64,000 bases of DNA from NCBI RefSeq assembly GCF_024398035.1, contig NZ_CP073748.1, positions 1,401,520-1,465,519 on the forward strand, read 5' to 3'. Below are positions 25,588 through 33,992 of the stretch, one piece after another. The stretch is from Kordiimonas sp. SCSIO 12603. GTDB lineage: Bacteria > Pseudomonadota > Alphaproteobacteria > Sphingomonadales > Kordiimonadaceae. Within the stretch, counting starts at the first letter, position 1, and each line of letters begins with the position of its first letter. The notes beneath the pieces were generated by a model. It worked only from the letters and a program-made list of their open reading frames with translations, made no database searches and was not told where the DNA came from. Position numbers and translations under genes: made by a program.

Positions 25588-25589
25588 AA

Positions 25590-26237
25590 CTATTTCTCTT
25601 GCGGCTCACTAGGGGCAGATTCAGTCTTTTGTTTAGCTTTTTGGGCATTTTGCAGCTTCTGCCATTCGCCTTTGGCTTTTTCTGTGGTGCTATCGCGCCA
25701 GCGTGCAAGGGCAGGCCAAACATGATGGCTATATTGGGAAACCTGCTTGGAGCCGATATAATAGCCAAGATAAGCCATCGCGAGCCAGATAACGATATGA
25801 TCTTCAATAACGCGGCCCCAGGTAATGAACCATATAATCGCTGCGATGAAATTATAGAGAGAATTGAGAAGAAACTGGATTAGTAGATCAAGCCCAAGAT
25901 TGCTGAATATATAGGCGATCTTACTAAGGTTTGTGATGAATTCCCAAATTTCCTGAAGCTCTATCACCACGTATGTGAAGAAGGCCATGATACCATAAAA
26001 ACCGCCACCGAATGTCATCCATTTGTTGATGAAGAAGTCGCCGTGATCGGTTTTTTCACCTTTTTCTTTTTTCTGTTTTTTTTCCTCCTTCATCTGCTCC
26101 ATTTGGGCTTTTAGTTCTTCACGCGTTTCAAAATGCTTGAGCGTGCCCTGTTTAAGAGCCCAGCCAAGCAGGAAAAAACTGAAGATTCCCACAGGAATAG
26201 TAGCCAAGAAGAAGGCTTCGAATATTGCTGATATCAT
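25590..26237 (-). CDS. Membrane protein with charged loop, paralogue of the downstream gene
   Basis: 215 residues. A first membrane segment (FFLATIPVGIFSFFLLGWAL) is followed by a strongly charged loop (EELKAQMEQMKEEKKQKKEK), then WMTFGGGFYGIMAFFTYVVI, further membrane segments, and a hydrophilic C-terminal tail rich in Lys, Gln and Glu. It is the first gene of a two-gene unit with its shorter paralogue. The pair probably form a heteromeric membrane complex; that is inference from tandem duplication and spacing. Confidence 0.7.
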   Translation of the reverse strand: MISAIFEAFFLATIPVGIFSFFLLGWALKQGTLKHFETREELKAQMEQMKEEKKQKKEKGEKTDHGDFFINKWMTFGGGFYGIMAFFTYVVIELQEIWEFITNLSKIAYIFSNLGLDLLIQFLLNSLYNFIAAIIWFITWGRVIEDHIVIWLAMAYLGYYIGSKQVSQYSHHVWPALARWRDSTTEKAKGEWQKLQNAQKAKQKTESAPSEPQEK

Positions 26238-26311
26238 GCGCGCCCCGTTACGCTTTTTTTGTTTCCTCGCTATAAACTAATGTAGGAGCGGTAAGCTGGA
26301 GCTTCAATCCC

Positions 26312-26340
26312 TAAAAAAATAGGGAGCCCGGAGGCTCCCT
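26312..26340 (-). terminator. Intrinsic terminator of the old-yellow-enzyme gene
   Basis: On the minus strand AGGGAGCC pairs with GGCTCCCT (26340-26333 with 26328-26321), and the following bases (26320-26312) read ATTTTTTTA. It lies 21 bases after the reductase stop codon and ends that operon. Confidence 0.8.
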
Positions 26341-26360
26341 TGCTGGAGGTGGGGTTTCCT

Positions 26361-27491
26361 CTATTTGAGGAATGGATAATCCGTGTATCCTTTTGCATCA
26401 CCGCCATAGAAGGTATCGAAATCAGGTGTGTTTAGATCGGCGCCTTTTTTGAAACGTTCCACCAGATCTGGGTTGGCAATATAAGGTTGGCCAAACGCAA
26501 CCATATCTGTGTTGCCTAGTGCAATCTCTGCCGCTGCAGTTTCTGCTTTAAAACCGCCTGCTGTTAAGATTGGGCCTTTAAAATATTGGCGTACAAAAGC
26601 GTTGATGCTTTCTGGTAGGTCAGGCTTGTCTTTAGGACGGTTCAGGTCGTCGTTTGCTAGTTCAACAACAGAAAGGTAGGCGATACCTTTTTCATTGAGT
26701 TTGGTGATGACATATTCATAAAGTGCACCGTTATCTGAAAGAGTTGCCTCAAGGAATGTATTCCAAGGCGAAACACGCACTCCAATTTTATCAAGCGGCC
26801 AAACTTCTGATACTGCATCCAGCACTTCAAAGAGCAGGCGAGCACGGTTTTCAATGCTGCCGCCATAGCTATCTGTGCGCTTGTTCACATCGTCAGACAA
26901 AAACTGGTTCAGGAGGTAACCATTCGCTGAGTGGATTTCTATACCATCAAAGCCAGCCGCTTTTGCGTTGGCGGCCGCTTGGCGGAAATCCGAAATCAAA
27001 GCTTTGATATCACCTTCTGTTAGCGCACGAGGCTCCACAAATGGTTGCCAGCCAGCTTCGGTGAAAGCCTGGCCTGATGCTTCGCCCGGGATGCTGGCCG
27101 ATGGTGCAACAGGGGTTTCCCCGTTTGGCTGCAGGTCAGGGTGAGAAATACGGCCACAGTGCCATAACTGCGAGATCATCTTAGCGCCGTTTGCCTGCAC
27201 TGCATTTGTGATGTTTTTCCAACCATCAATTTGCGCTTGGTTGTAAATACCCGGTGTGAAGGCATACCCCGCCCCTGTTGGGGAGATAATGGTTGCTTCA
27301 GAAATAATCATCGCAGCACTAGAGCGCTGTTCGTAATATTCGCGCATTAAATCTGTTGGAACACGGTCACTTCCTGTGCGGGAACGGGTTAGGGGTGCCA
27401 TTACCACACGGTGGTTTAATTCAAGGCTCCCTGCCTTGAAAGGGGTGAACAAGGTATCTGTATTCGCTTCAAATGTTGTTTCTGAAGTCAT
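26361..27491 (-). CDS. Old yellow enzyme family alkene reductase (NemA-like)
   Basis: 376 residues. Features of the FMN barrel: LFTPFKAGSLELNHRVVMAP and LTRSRTGSDRVPTDLMREYY at the N-terminus, LWHCGRISHPDLQPNGETPV, and GIEIHSANGYLLNQFLSDD with the His/Asn pair that binds the substrate carbonyl or nitro group; then RTDSYGGSIENRARLLFEV. These enzymes reduce activated alkenes, nitro-esters and similar electrophiles with NAD(P)H. The gene is 3 bases after a DUF2798 gene and divergent from a LysR regulator, with inverted repeats between. Confidence 0.93.
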   Translation of the reverse strand: MTSETTFEANTDTLFTPFKAGSLELNHRVVMAPLTRSRTGSDRVPTDLMREYYEQRSSAAMIISEATIISPTGAGYAFTPGIYNQAQIDGWKNITNAVQANGAKMISQLWHCGRISHPDLQPNGETPVAPSASIPGEASGQAFTEAGWQPFVEPRALTEGDIKALISDFRQAAANAKAAGFDGIEIHSANGYLLNQFLSDDVNKRTDSYGGSIENRARLLFEVLDAVSEVWPLDKIGVRVSPWNTFLEATLSDNGALYEYVITKLNEKGIAYLSVVELANDDLNRPKDKPDLPESINAFVRQYFKGPILTAGGFKAETAAAEIALGNTDMVAFGQPYIANPDLVERFKKGADLNTPDFDTFYGGDAKGYTDYPFLK

Positions 27492-27494
27492 GTC

Positions 27495-27767
27495 CTATCT
27501 CCGGGTTATAGAAGAATTTACGATGGTTTTTGTCAGGGAAAATGCTTCCGCGCGTTTCAGGATTGCCGTTATCAAGGGGCTGATTACAAAGCTGATCAAC
27601 GGAATGATGATGGCTGCTGAAATCGCGCTCCTGAATAGGATCGAGGTTTCAGGAAACAGCGCAGCATTTGTGCTGGCGAGCAGTGCAACGGTTGGTGTTA
27701 CAAACACCCACATCAACATAAGGGCTGCGGTACGCGGCGGTTTTTGCTGTGCTTTTTTACCAGACAT
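27495..27767 (-). CDS. DUF2798 small membrane protein
   Basis: 90 residues from the ATG at 27767, with AGAGAG upstream; the longer frame has no ribosome site. Two membrane segments: TAALMLMWVFVTPTVALLAS and ISAAIIIPLISFVISPLITA, matching the short two-helix DUF2798 proteins. It is the first gene of the unit with the alkene reductase. Function unknown; many family members sit next to LysR genes and oxidoreductases, as here. Confidence 0.75.
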   Translation of the reverse strand: MSGKKAQQKPPRTAALMLMWVFVTPTVALLASTNAALFPETSILFRSAISAAIIIPLISFVISPLITAILKRAEAFSLTKTIVNSSITRR

Positions 27768-27838
27768 TGTTTTTCTCTCTGACGAGTGGATCAAATCAAT
27801 ATCTGCTAGATAGGGTAGGTTTATTGATGTTATAATAA

Positions 27839-27875
27839 GCAATAATTTGATATTTGTATTGCGTTTTATGCAATA
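27839..27875. promoter_or_regulatory. LysR-type operator with three half sites
   Basis: GCAATA (27839-27844), TATTGC (27857-27862) and GCAATA (27870-27875) form two overlapping inverted repeats with 12- and 7-base gaps between the divergent LysR and DUF2798/reductase genes. This is how a LysR protein usually contacts an activation and a recognition site. Confidence 0.6.
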
Positions 27876-27909
27876 ATGATTTTGCAGTGTATGAAAAGCG
27901 AGCCGTGGT

Positions 27910-28860
27910 ATGGATCAGTTTGCAGCCTTGAAGGCGTTTGTTATTGTTGGTGAAGAAGGCAGTTTTGTAAAAGCTGGCGCGGTGCTCGGTGTGGCAACAT
28001 CTTCCGTCACGCGTCAGGTGAATAATCTCGAGGAACATTTAGGGGTTAAACTCCTGCACCGCTCTACGCGCAGCGTAACGCTTACGGACGTGGGGGAGAA
28101 ATATCTGGCAGATGTAAGCCGTGTTCTTGAAGATCTAGACCAGGCAAACCGTAGTGTTATGGATACGGGCACGGGGCCAAGGGGCCTATTGCGGGTAAGC
28201 GCGCCGCTTGAGTTTGCTAGAGTGCATATTGCACCATTTTTAAAGGAATTTGGCGACCTGTATCCGGATCTTGAGCTTGAACTGGACCTATCCAACCGAG
28301 TGATTAATCTCGCGGAAGAGCGCATTGATGTAGCGATAAGGGTTGGACAAATTGAATCCATGTCGCTGATCGCGCGCAGGCTTGCGGGCCATAGGCGTAT
28401 TCTCTGCGCTTCTGAAGGGTATTTCAAGCAGTATGGTATCCCCGAACAACCGCAAGATCTGAAGCGCCATAACTGTATTTCTTTTGTTAGTAAAGCTGGC
28501 GGCAGAAATTGGCATTTTGAACGGGATGGTGAACGGTACACTGTAAAAGTAAAAGGGAATATGCGGGCCAATAACTCTGAAATCTTGCGACAATCAGCTC
28601 TTTTAGGGGGCGGGCTTATTCTGGCACCAGATTGGCTGGTTGGGTGCGATGTAACCTGTGGGCAGCTAAAACAGGTGCTGGCGGATTGGGAAGTGACCAC
28701 CAACACCAAAAATGGGGACGTAAGCGCAGTTTACTTACCACATCACCGTGGATCACAGAAGATCAACGCCTTCGTTGATTTCCTCAAAGCGAAATATGAA
28801 CCCACACCTTATTGGTTAAAAAACGTGCAGGGCTGCGATTTATTGTCCTCATCTGAATAA
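27910..28860 (+). CDS. LysR-family transcriptional regulator
   Basis: 316 residues. The N-terminal helix-turn-helix (FAALKAFVIVGEEGSFVKAG, then LGVATSSVTRQVNNLEEHLG) and LLHRSTRSVTLTDVGEKYLA are typical; the rest is the periplasmic-binding-like effector domain (GLLRVSAPLEFARVHIAPFL, RIDVAIRVGQIESMSLIARR). It is of the CrgA/DsdC-like subgroup that often regulates a divergent oxidoreductase. The neighbour is the DUF2798/old-yellow-enzyme unit, so sensing of electrophiles is a reasonable inference. Confidence 0.9.
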   Translation: MDQFAALKAFVIVGEEGSFVKAGAVLGVATSSVTRQVNNLEEHLGVKLLHRSTRSVTLTDVGEKYLADVSRVLEDLDQANRSVMDTGTGPRGLLRVSAPLEFARVHIAPFLKEFGDLYPDLELELDLSNRVINLAEERIDVAIRVGQIESMSLIARRLAGHRRILCASEGYFKQYGIPEQPQDLKRHNCISFVSKAGGRNWHFERDGERYTVKVKGNMRANNSEILRQSALLGGGLILAPDWLVGCDVTCGQLKQVLADWEVTTNTKNGDVSAVYLPHHRGSQKINAFVDFLKAKYEPTPYWLKNVQGCDLLSSSE

Positions 28861-29279
28861 AAATGATCTGTGAATTCAGGGCAGGACATTCCCAGCGAAA
28901 TATAGCAGCTTTTATGGTGTGATACGATATTTTGAATAAGTTTCAATTTTTTGCATCTGTGATTTGACATATCGAAAAAACCGGATGAAAGTCTCGCACA
29001 TGAAGTATCACTCAGGTTTAGGGAGCTTGAGAGTTCAGTTTCGAAAATCGTGCGTAGTATTGAGTTTGATTTTCGTATTGCAGCCGCTGTTTGAGGGGGC
29101 TGCTGGGGGTGCTCATCGGTGGGAATTGGTTGTCTTTGAGCACCTCCAACTACTTTGATTGATATTCATTCTTTTCCATTTATCAGAAGTGTTTAGTTAG
29201 GCTTTCACTCGCCTGTGATTTGCATATTTATTTCAATGATTTACAGCTTAAGCGTTGTTTATGCGCCTTTGAGGAATTT
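28861..29279. other. 419-bp intergenic region
   Basis: No gene is supported; an open frame at 28964-29158 has no ribosome site or known features. A long inverted repeat with one mismatch, GGGGGTGCTC (29105-29114) and GAGCACCTCC (29138-29147), lies in the middle and may end the lysR transcript, although it has no T-tract. Confidence 0.45.
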
Positions 29280-29657
29280 ATGAAGCAAGATCCATATAAC
29301 GCACGTGTGCAAGCTGCTCTAGCATTAATCCAGAGCAAGGGGTGCAAACCGGGAGAGCTTTATTTCCTTGGCCAGGGCCTGTTGAAGCGTTTTGGTTTTG
29401 AGGTTAGGCCTTTTTATTTTCTCCCGGCATGGCAACGCTGTTTATGGATGCTCCCTCTTTTTGTAGCTGGCTGGTTTACTGCTAGTTACCTTATGAATTT
29501 GATGTGGAGCTCGGAGGGGTCTAATAATTGGGTGGGTTTTGTTGCTGCTTTTTTAACAGGGGGCTTCATGCAGGAACGCAGAATTAGAAAGTTAGATTTA
29601 CCCGCATGGGGCGATATCCCTATTGAAGAATACGAGGAAATCAAATTCGATGATTAG
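29280..29657 (+). CDS. DUF6404-like membrane protein, copy 1 of 3
   Basis: 125 residues from the ATG at 29280, directly after GAGGAATTT. The pattern shared by the three copies is a helical N-terminus (ARVQAALALIQSKGCKPGEL), a basic amphipathic stretch ending in RPFYFLP, two membrane segments and the C-terminal RKLDLPAWGDIP. This resembles DUF6404 proteins. Function unknown. Its stop overlaps the start of copy 2 (ATGATTAG), so translation is coupled. Confidence 0.65.
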   Translation: MKQDPYNARVQAALALIQSKGCKPGELYFLGQGLLKRFGFEVRPFYFLPAWQRCLWMLPLFVAGWFTASYLMNLMWSSEGSNNWVGFVAAFLTGGFMQERRIRKLDLPAWGDIPIEEYEEIKFDD

Positions 29658-30039
29658 TGGCGCGAGTAAAGAGTTACATGAAGCCCGTGTTGATGCTGCT
29701 ATTGAACTCCTTTTGGCTAAAGGAGTAAAGCCTTATGAGAGCTACAGCCTGCCACAGCGATTGTTGAGGTTTTGTGGATATTCAACACGGCCTATGTATT
29801 TCTTGCACCCAGTATGGTTTGGGGTGCAAGTGGGGATATTGTACGCTTTATTGATGACGTTGGCATACGCTATTCTTGGTCAGGAGATTAGCTACGGAAT
29901 TGCTCTGCCTATCTGGAGTGTCTTCTTCGGTACCTTTATGGCTATATTTTTCAAAAGAAGGCGTGAAAAGCTTGATTTGCCTGCATGGGAAGATATCCCT
30001 GTTAAAGATCCTGTTTCAGTGGATGTTGTGAATAAGTAA
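29650..30039 (+). CDS. DUF6404-like membrane protein, copy 2 of 3
   Basis: 129 residues from the ATG at 29650, with GAGGAAATC upstream. Same order as copy 1: ARVDAAIELLLAKGVKPYES, LPQRLLRFCGYSTRPMYFLH, two membrane segments, EKLDLPAWEDIPVK. It overlaps copy 1 by 8 bases and is followed by copy 3 after 9 bases. The copies differ greatly in sequence, so the duplication is old and they may form a hetero-oligomer. Confidence 0.65.
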   Translation: MISGASKELHEARVDAAIELLLAKGVKPYESYSLPQRLLRFCGYSTRPMYFLHPVWFGVQVGILYALLMTLAYAILGQEISYGIALPIWSVFFGTFMAIFFKRRREKLDLPAWEDIPVKDPVSVDVVNK

Positions 30040-30048
30040 GTGTTCAGA

Positions 30049-30420
30049 ATGACAAATAAAGAAGTTTATGAAGCGAGAACTGTTGTAGCTATTAAGTTGT
30101 TGGAAGAAAAAGGGGTTCCCCCATATCAAGCTTATTCTCCATTGCGGCGCCTGCTTAGAAAGATGGGTGTTACCTTTCGTCCATTTTATTTTCTAAGCAA
30201 ACAGCAAATGACATGGTTGATGTGCTTATATTTTGTTGTTTTGAGCGCTATTGCCAACATACTTAATGGTCGCCCTCCCGAGAGGATTTTTACCACTGCT
30301 GTGCTTCTAACGGTTATTGGGTATTTTATGTTTCGCAGCTATTTTGGTTGGCGTTTAAAGCAGCTTAATTTACCCGCTTGGGAAGACGTGCAAATTCCGA
30401 TAGAAAAAACTCACGTTTGA
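30049..30420 (+). CDS. DUF6404-like membrane protein, copy 3 of 3
   Basis: 123 residues from the ATG at 30049; a GTG at 30040 is the alternative. The family order is kept: ARTVVAIKLLEEKGVPPYQA, LRRLLRKMGVTFRPFYFLSK, two membrane segments, KQLNLPAWEDVQIP. It is the last gene of the unit. I recognise no terminator directly after it. Confidence 0.65.
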   Translation: MTNKEVYEARTVVAIKLLEEKGVPPYQAYSPLRRLLRKMGVTFRPFYFLSKQQMTWLMCLYFVVLSAIANILNGRPPERIFTTAVLLTVIGYFMFRSYFGWRLKQLNLPAWEDVQIPIEKTHV

Positions 30421-30464
30421 AGCAAAAGGAACCATATAAGGCATAAGGCTCCTTCGTGTTTTAT

Positions 30465-30824
30465 TTAGATTGCATATACCAGCACGCCAACCATAACCAA
30501 CTCAACGATCAGAGGGGGTATTGCGGCTTTATCAAAACCATCAAAAACTAAGCCCACCAAGCGGCCAATCGCTACTGCACCAAGTAGGATAGCTACGGCG
30601 AGATACCACATGGTTTGCTCCTGCATGTAACCCAGCACAAGCATGCTTACGCTGCCAAGGAACAGGCCTCCTATTACACCGCGAATGGTATTGAGCCCCA
30701 TGATGCCAACAGGTTCAACAGCAAAGTTTTTCAGCATTTTCTTTGGTGCAAACATAGATGTCATGCCGAGCCCAAATAACATCAAGGTGGCAATGCCAAT
30801 AAAAATTTCTGGAAGGTTTTCCAT
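30465..30824 (-). CDS. DUF4345-like membrane protein
   Basis: 119 residues with four membrane segments (IFIGIATLMLFGLGMTSMF; RGVIGGLFLGSVSMLVLGYM; YLAVAILLGAVAIGRLVGLV; IVELVMVGVLVYAI). The glycine-rich arrangement with IRGVIGGLFLG in the second helix fits DUF4345, a family of unknown function. It lies 26 bases after the SDR gene on the same strand and is probably co-transcribed. Confidence 0.6.
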   Translation of the reverse strand: MENLPEIFIGIATLMLFGLGMTSMFAPKKMLKNFAVEPVGIMGLNTIRGVIGGLFLGSVSMLVLGYMQEQTMWYLAVAILLGAVAIGRLVGLVFDGFDKAAIPPLIVELVMVGVLVYAI

Positions 30825-30850
30825 TTTTACATTCCTTATGATTGGCTGTG

Positions 30851-31774
30851 TTAAGCAAAGCTGAGAAGAGCTGCGTATGCATTGTCTTCAAATTTTGGGT
30901 TATCAAGGTCAGCATACTCAAGTGTCTGGTCTACAAGCTCACCTGTGGGGAAATTGCCTTTGCTTGCGTAGAAATGTCCGCTTTTGAAGGTTTCGTTCAT
31001 CACTGTATCAACATAGCGCTTCGCACCTACATCAAGCCCGTGCATCATGCCAAACAGAGGCATTATCGTACCGCCGATATATTTGAACATGATCTTCTTC
31101 AGGAAGGGGAGATCGTCCATGCCGTTAGTGCCTGAAGTGCCACCCGGGCTTACGGTGATAAACCGTATATCCTTATGCTTGCGCGCCATTGCAGCCATCC
31201 AATATGCGGCGGTTAGCTTAATGGCACCATATTCCACCAAGGGATCGCTTCCTTCACCGTATTTTGTGCCGTTGGCAATTGCGCTGAATTCCTCTGTTGA
31301 AGAGGTTTCCATATGAGGGCGTTCAATACCCATTTTCGGAATGCCGCGTGCGGCTTCAGACCCTGCATAAAGCACTGTGGAATTAATTAGGTTGCGTTTC
31401 AGGAGTTTATCTACAAACACCGTATGACCAAGCAGGTTTACGGCGAAGATGTTGGTAACACCGTCTGCTGTCAGCGCACGGGGGGTCGTGCCGCCAGTGC
31501 CGCCTGCATTTAGAATAATGGCGTCTATCGGTGCTTTGATATTTGCGACCGCTTTGCGCACTGAAGAAAGGTCCATCACATCAATCAATATAATTTCAAA
31601 GATGGAGCGCCCGGTTTCTGCTTCCAGTTCTGCCTTGGCTGCAAGTGCTTTTTCCTTGTTCCGGCAAGCCAGATATATTTTCTTTACGTCATTTATCTGT
31701 GCGAATTGCCGAGCGCTTTCCCGGCCTAATCCAGCATTTGCGCCGGTGATAAGAATGGATTGTATGTTGCTCAT
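30851..31774 (-). CDS. Short-chain dehydrogenase/reductase
   Basis: 307 residues. NAD(P)-binding TGANAGLGRESARQFA near the N-terminus, LACRNKEKA (Arg favours NADPH), ILNAGGTGG (NAG motif) and the catalytic YGAIK with an upstream serine-containing strand (VLYAGSEAARG). The overall shape is like the protochlorophyllide reductase/retinol dehydrogenase branch. The substrate is unknown. The promoter region faces the LysE gene and contains two 14-bp direct repeats. Confidence 0.85.
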   Translation of the reverse strand: MSNIQSILITGANAGLGRESARQFAQINDVKKIYLACRNKEKALAAKAELEAETGRSIFEIILIDVMDLSSVRKAVANIKAPIDAIILNAGGTGGTTPRALTADGVTNIFAVNLLGHTVFVDKLLKRNLINSTVLYAGSEAARGIPKMGIERPHMETSSTEEFSAIANGTKYGEGSDPLVEYGAIKLTAAYWMAAMARKHKDIRFITVSPGGTSGTNGMDDLPFLKKIMFKYIGGTIMPLFGMMHGLDVGAKRYVDTVMNETFKSGHFYASKGNFPTGELVDQTLEYADLDNPKFEDNAYAALLSFA

Positions 31775-31813
31775 GTTTCTATCCTTGTCTCAATGATTAC
31801 CCCTTAGATAGGT

Positions 31814-31868
31814 TGGTTCAAAAATGAGTTGAAGATGGAAATAAGTGAACAGTGTGGTTCAAAAATGA
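31814..31868. promoter_or_regulatory. Two 14-bp direct repeats between divergent genes
   Basis: TGGTTCAAAAATGA occurs at 31814-31827 and again at 31855-31868, 41 bases apart (about four helical turns), in the gap between the SDR/DUF4345 and LysE genes. This looks like a binding site for a transcription factor encoded elsewhere. Confidence 0.5.
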
Positions 31869-31945
31869 AACAGTTAATATATCAGTCGCTTGACAGATAG
31901 TGGTGAGCAGGGCTGAATGGCTTTCGTTGTTGAAGGAGTTGCCTT

Positions 31946-32569
31946 ATGCCTGTTGAAACCATTCTTGCTTTTACCCTCGCTTCTGTACTTCTCGCATTCG
32001 CGCCGGGGCCGGATAATCTTTTTGTGCTTACACAGTCTGCGTTAAAAGGTGTTAAGGCGGGTATATTTGTTACCTTCGGTTTGGCAACGGGGCTTATTGT
32101 TCACACAGCAGCCGTTGTGCTGGGTTTGGCGGCGCTCATTCAGGTGTCGGTGGTTGCTTTCACGGTGTTGAAGCTTGTGGGTGCAGCTTATCTTTTGTAT
32201 CTGGCGTGGGGGGCATTTCGTGCAAAGCCTGAAATTGCAGGCGAAGGCGAAGATACAGGGCTTACTGGTTTTCAGTATTACCGCCGTGGTATTATTATGA
32301 ATGTTACGAACCCGAAAGTATCTATATTTTTCTTGGCATTTTTACCTCAGTTTGTTGATCCGGCCGTGGGCAGCCTTACTATGCAGATGCTTACGCTCGC
32401 GTTTGTGTTTTTCCTTGTGACAATTGTGGTTTTCTCACTTTTTGCCCTGCTTTCAGGGTTTCTGGGTTCTCGGCTTGCTAGGTCAGAGAAGGCGCAAAAT
32501 ATTATGAATAAAATCGCCGCATTTGTTTTTGCAGGATTGGCAGCCAAGCTTCTGGTTTCTAAAGCCTGA
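31946..32569 (+). CDS. LysE/RhtB-family amino-acid exporter
   Basis: 207 residues, ATG after GAAGGAGTTGCCTT. Six membrane segments; the family signature is FAPGPDNLFVLTQSALKGVK, followed by FVTFGLATGLIVHTAAVVLG and MNVTNPKVSIFFLAFLPQFV. LysE/RhtB proteins export amino acids or derivatives from the cytoplasm. The substrate cannot be read from sequence. Divergent from an SDR gene, with direct repeats between. Confidence 0.9.
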   Translation: MPVETILAFTLASVLLAFAPGPDNLFVLTQSALKGVKAGIFVTFGLATGLIVHTAAVVLGLAALIQVSVVAFTVLKLVGAAYLLYLAWGAFRAKPEIAGEGEDTGLTGFQYYRRGIIMNVTNPKVSIFFLAFLPQFVDPAVGSLTMQMLTLAFVFFLVTIVVFSLFALLSGFLGSRLARSEKAQNIMNKIAAFVFAGLAAKLLVSKA

Positions 32570-33055
32570 TTATTTAGGCATGAACTGCCTGAATGTTTCT
32601 TCCCGAAGGTTGGAAATGTTTTTAAGAGCTAACAGAGCTGCTGCGTAACCAATGAAATCTTCTTTGATAGCTGTATGCCAGGCTTTTAAGGCTGGATGAT
32701 CACACGGTATCTTGGCCAGTAACTCCATCCCGGTTTTCAGGTATTGTTGCCTGAATTGACTATAAAGCTGGTGATTAAAGTTTGGGTAATTATTGCTATC
32801 TGCTTCCAGAACCAGAAGTTGCCATCGCGTAGCTGGATAGACAGCTGGTTGCCAACCACATTTTTCGGTAATTTTTTCCTGAAAATGAGGAAGTAAGGTC
32901 CGGTAGGCCGTGAGCTGTTCACTAGTGTAGTTTTTATAATTTCTTAAAATATAAGGCTCAAAACCATTCTGTGTATTTAGTGAATATACAGGGTAAGAGG
33001 TGAATATTGTTAGTGTAGTTAATATAATAAGGATATGTTTTTTACTAAATTGCAT
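32570..33055 (-). CDS. Exported protein of unknown function
   Basis: About 161 residues from the ATG at 33055; the N-terminus KKHILIILTTLTIFTSYPVYS is a signal peptide. The mature part is helical with two cysteines (EKCGWQPAV and KIPCDHPAL) that could form a disulphide. I recognise no family. It is convergent with lysE (no gap) and divergent from the solute-binding-like gene. Confidence 0.55.
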   Translation of the reverse strand: MQFSKKHILIILTTLTIFTSYPVYSLNTQNGFEPYILRNYKNYTSEQLTAYRTLLPHFQEKITEKCGWQPAVYPATRWQLLVLEADSNNYPNFNHQLYSQFRQQYLKTGMELLAKIPCDHPALKAWHTAIKEDFIGYAAALLALKNISNLREETFRQFMPK

Positions 33056-33187
33056 AACTAAACTTAACAACACTCTGTTTTTGTAAATATTTAAAAATGT
33101 ATGTTTAATTTTTTCTTTTGTTGAACCTGTGTCTGTTACTGCATATAGTTCACTCAATTTTGTGGGAGCAAAAGAGTAGTGGGGCTT

Positions 33188-33928
33188 ATGCATCAGGGAC
33201 TCCGCGGCCTGTTTGGTCAAATAGTATTATTGTTAGCTTTTTTAAGCGGTTTTAGTGTGCAAGCGGATGAGCCACAAAAGCAAGCTGAAAAAGACCTTAA
33301 CCCTGTGATTATGGGGTACATGAATTTTCCACCTTTGATGGAAGACGTTGAAGGTATGCCCAAAGGTTTAATGATTGATCTGGTTCGCAAGCTGGCGCTT
33401 GATCAAAAACTGGATGTAACCTTTGTTCACCCTCCAACTACTCGGCTCTATCAGGCAATTGTACTTGGTGAAGTGCATATGTGGGTGGGCAGCCCCTATA
33501 CCAAACCCTTACAGGGTAATATTCTTTACACTGAAAAACCTATTACAAAGGCAAGCCTTTATCTGTTCGCGCGCAAGGGGCAAATCGTGCCTGAGCTGAA
33601 CAAGTTAAGTGGTAAACCTCTTATCGTGTTAGCGGGGTATCAATATGGTGAATTGCTGAAACGCATTACCGGCATGCATGAAAACATGCTTGTTTTGCCT
33701 GCAAGGAACCGGGCCACGGCTTTTGATTTGCTCGAAAAGGGGCGAGCAGATTATTTTCTGGATTACCGAAGGCCAAATCTCGGTGTGCTTGGGGATTACA
33801 GCACTCGGGCAATTCAGTCTTTTGATATTCACCTGATCGTTTCAAAAAAAGCGCCGCAGCCAGAATTACTGCTTGAGAAGCTTGAACGAGGACTCGTAAA
33901 TATCGGGTATCAGAGGCACGCAGAATAG
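33188..33928 (+). CDS. Periplasmic solute-binding-like protein (SBP_bac_3 type)
   Basis: 246 residues with a signal peptide (LFGQIVLLLAFLSGFSVQA). The mature part has the order of family 3 binding proteins: VIMGYMNFPPLMEDVEGMPK, GLMIDLVRKLALDQKLDVTF, YQAIVLGEVHMWVGSPYTKP and LEKGRADYFLDYRRPN. No permease or ATPase genes are nearby, so it may be a lone sensor-type or scavenging protein. ATG at 33188 chosen; a GTG at 33179 is possible. Confidence 0.7.
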   Translation: MHQGLRGLFGQIVLLLAFLSGFSVQADEPQKQAEKDLNPVIMGYMNFPPLMEDVEGMPKGLMIDLVRKLALDQKLDVTFVHPPTTRLYQAIVLGEVHMWVGSPYTKPLQGNILYTEKPITKASLYLFARKGQIVPELNKLSGKPLIVLAGYQYGELLKRITGMHENMLVLPARNRATAFDLLEKGRADYFLDYRRPNLGVLGDYSTRAIQSFDIHLIVSKKAPQPELLLEKLERGLVNIGYQRHAE

Positions 33929-33992
33929 AAGTGTTTAGGCGCATTACTGTTTAAAAAGCAGCTCTGCCAGTATGGGAAGCTGCTTTGTTGGT

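Noticed and set aside
28964-29158. Possible 64-residue gene between lysR and the DUF6404-like genes
   Set aside because: No ribosome site and no family pattern; the composition does not stand out as coding.
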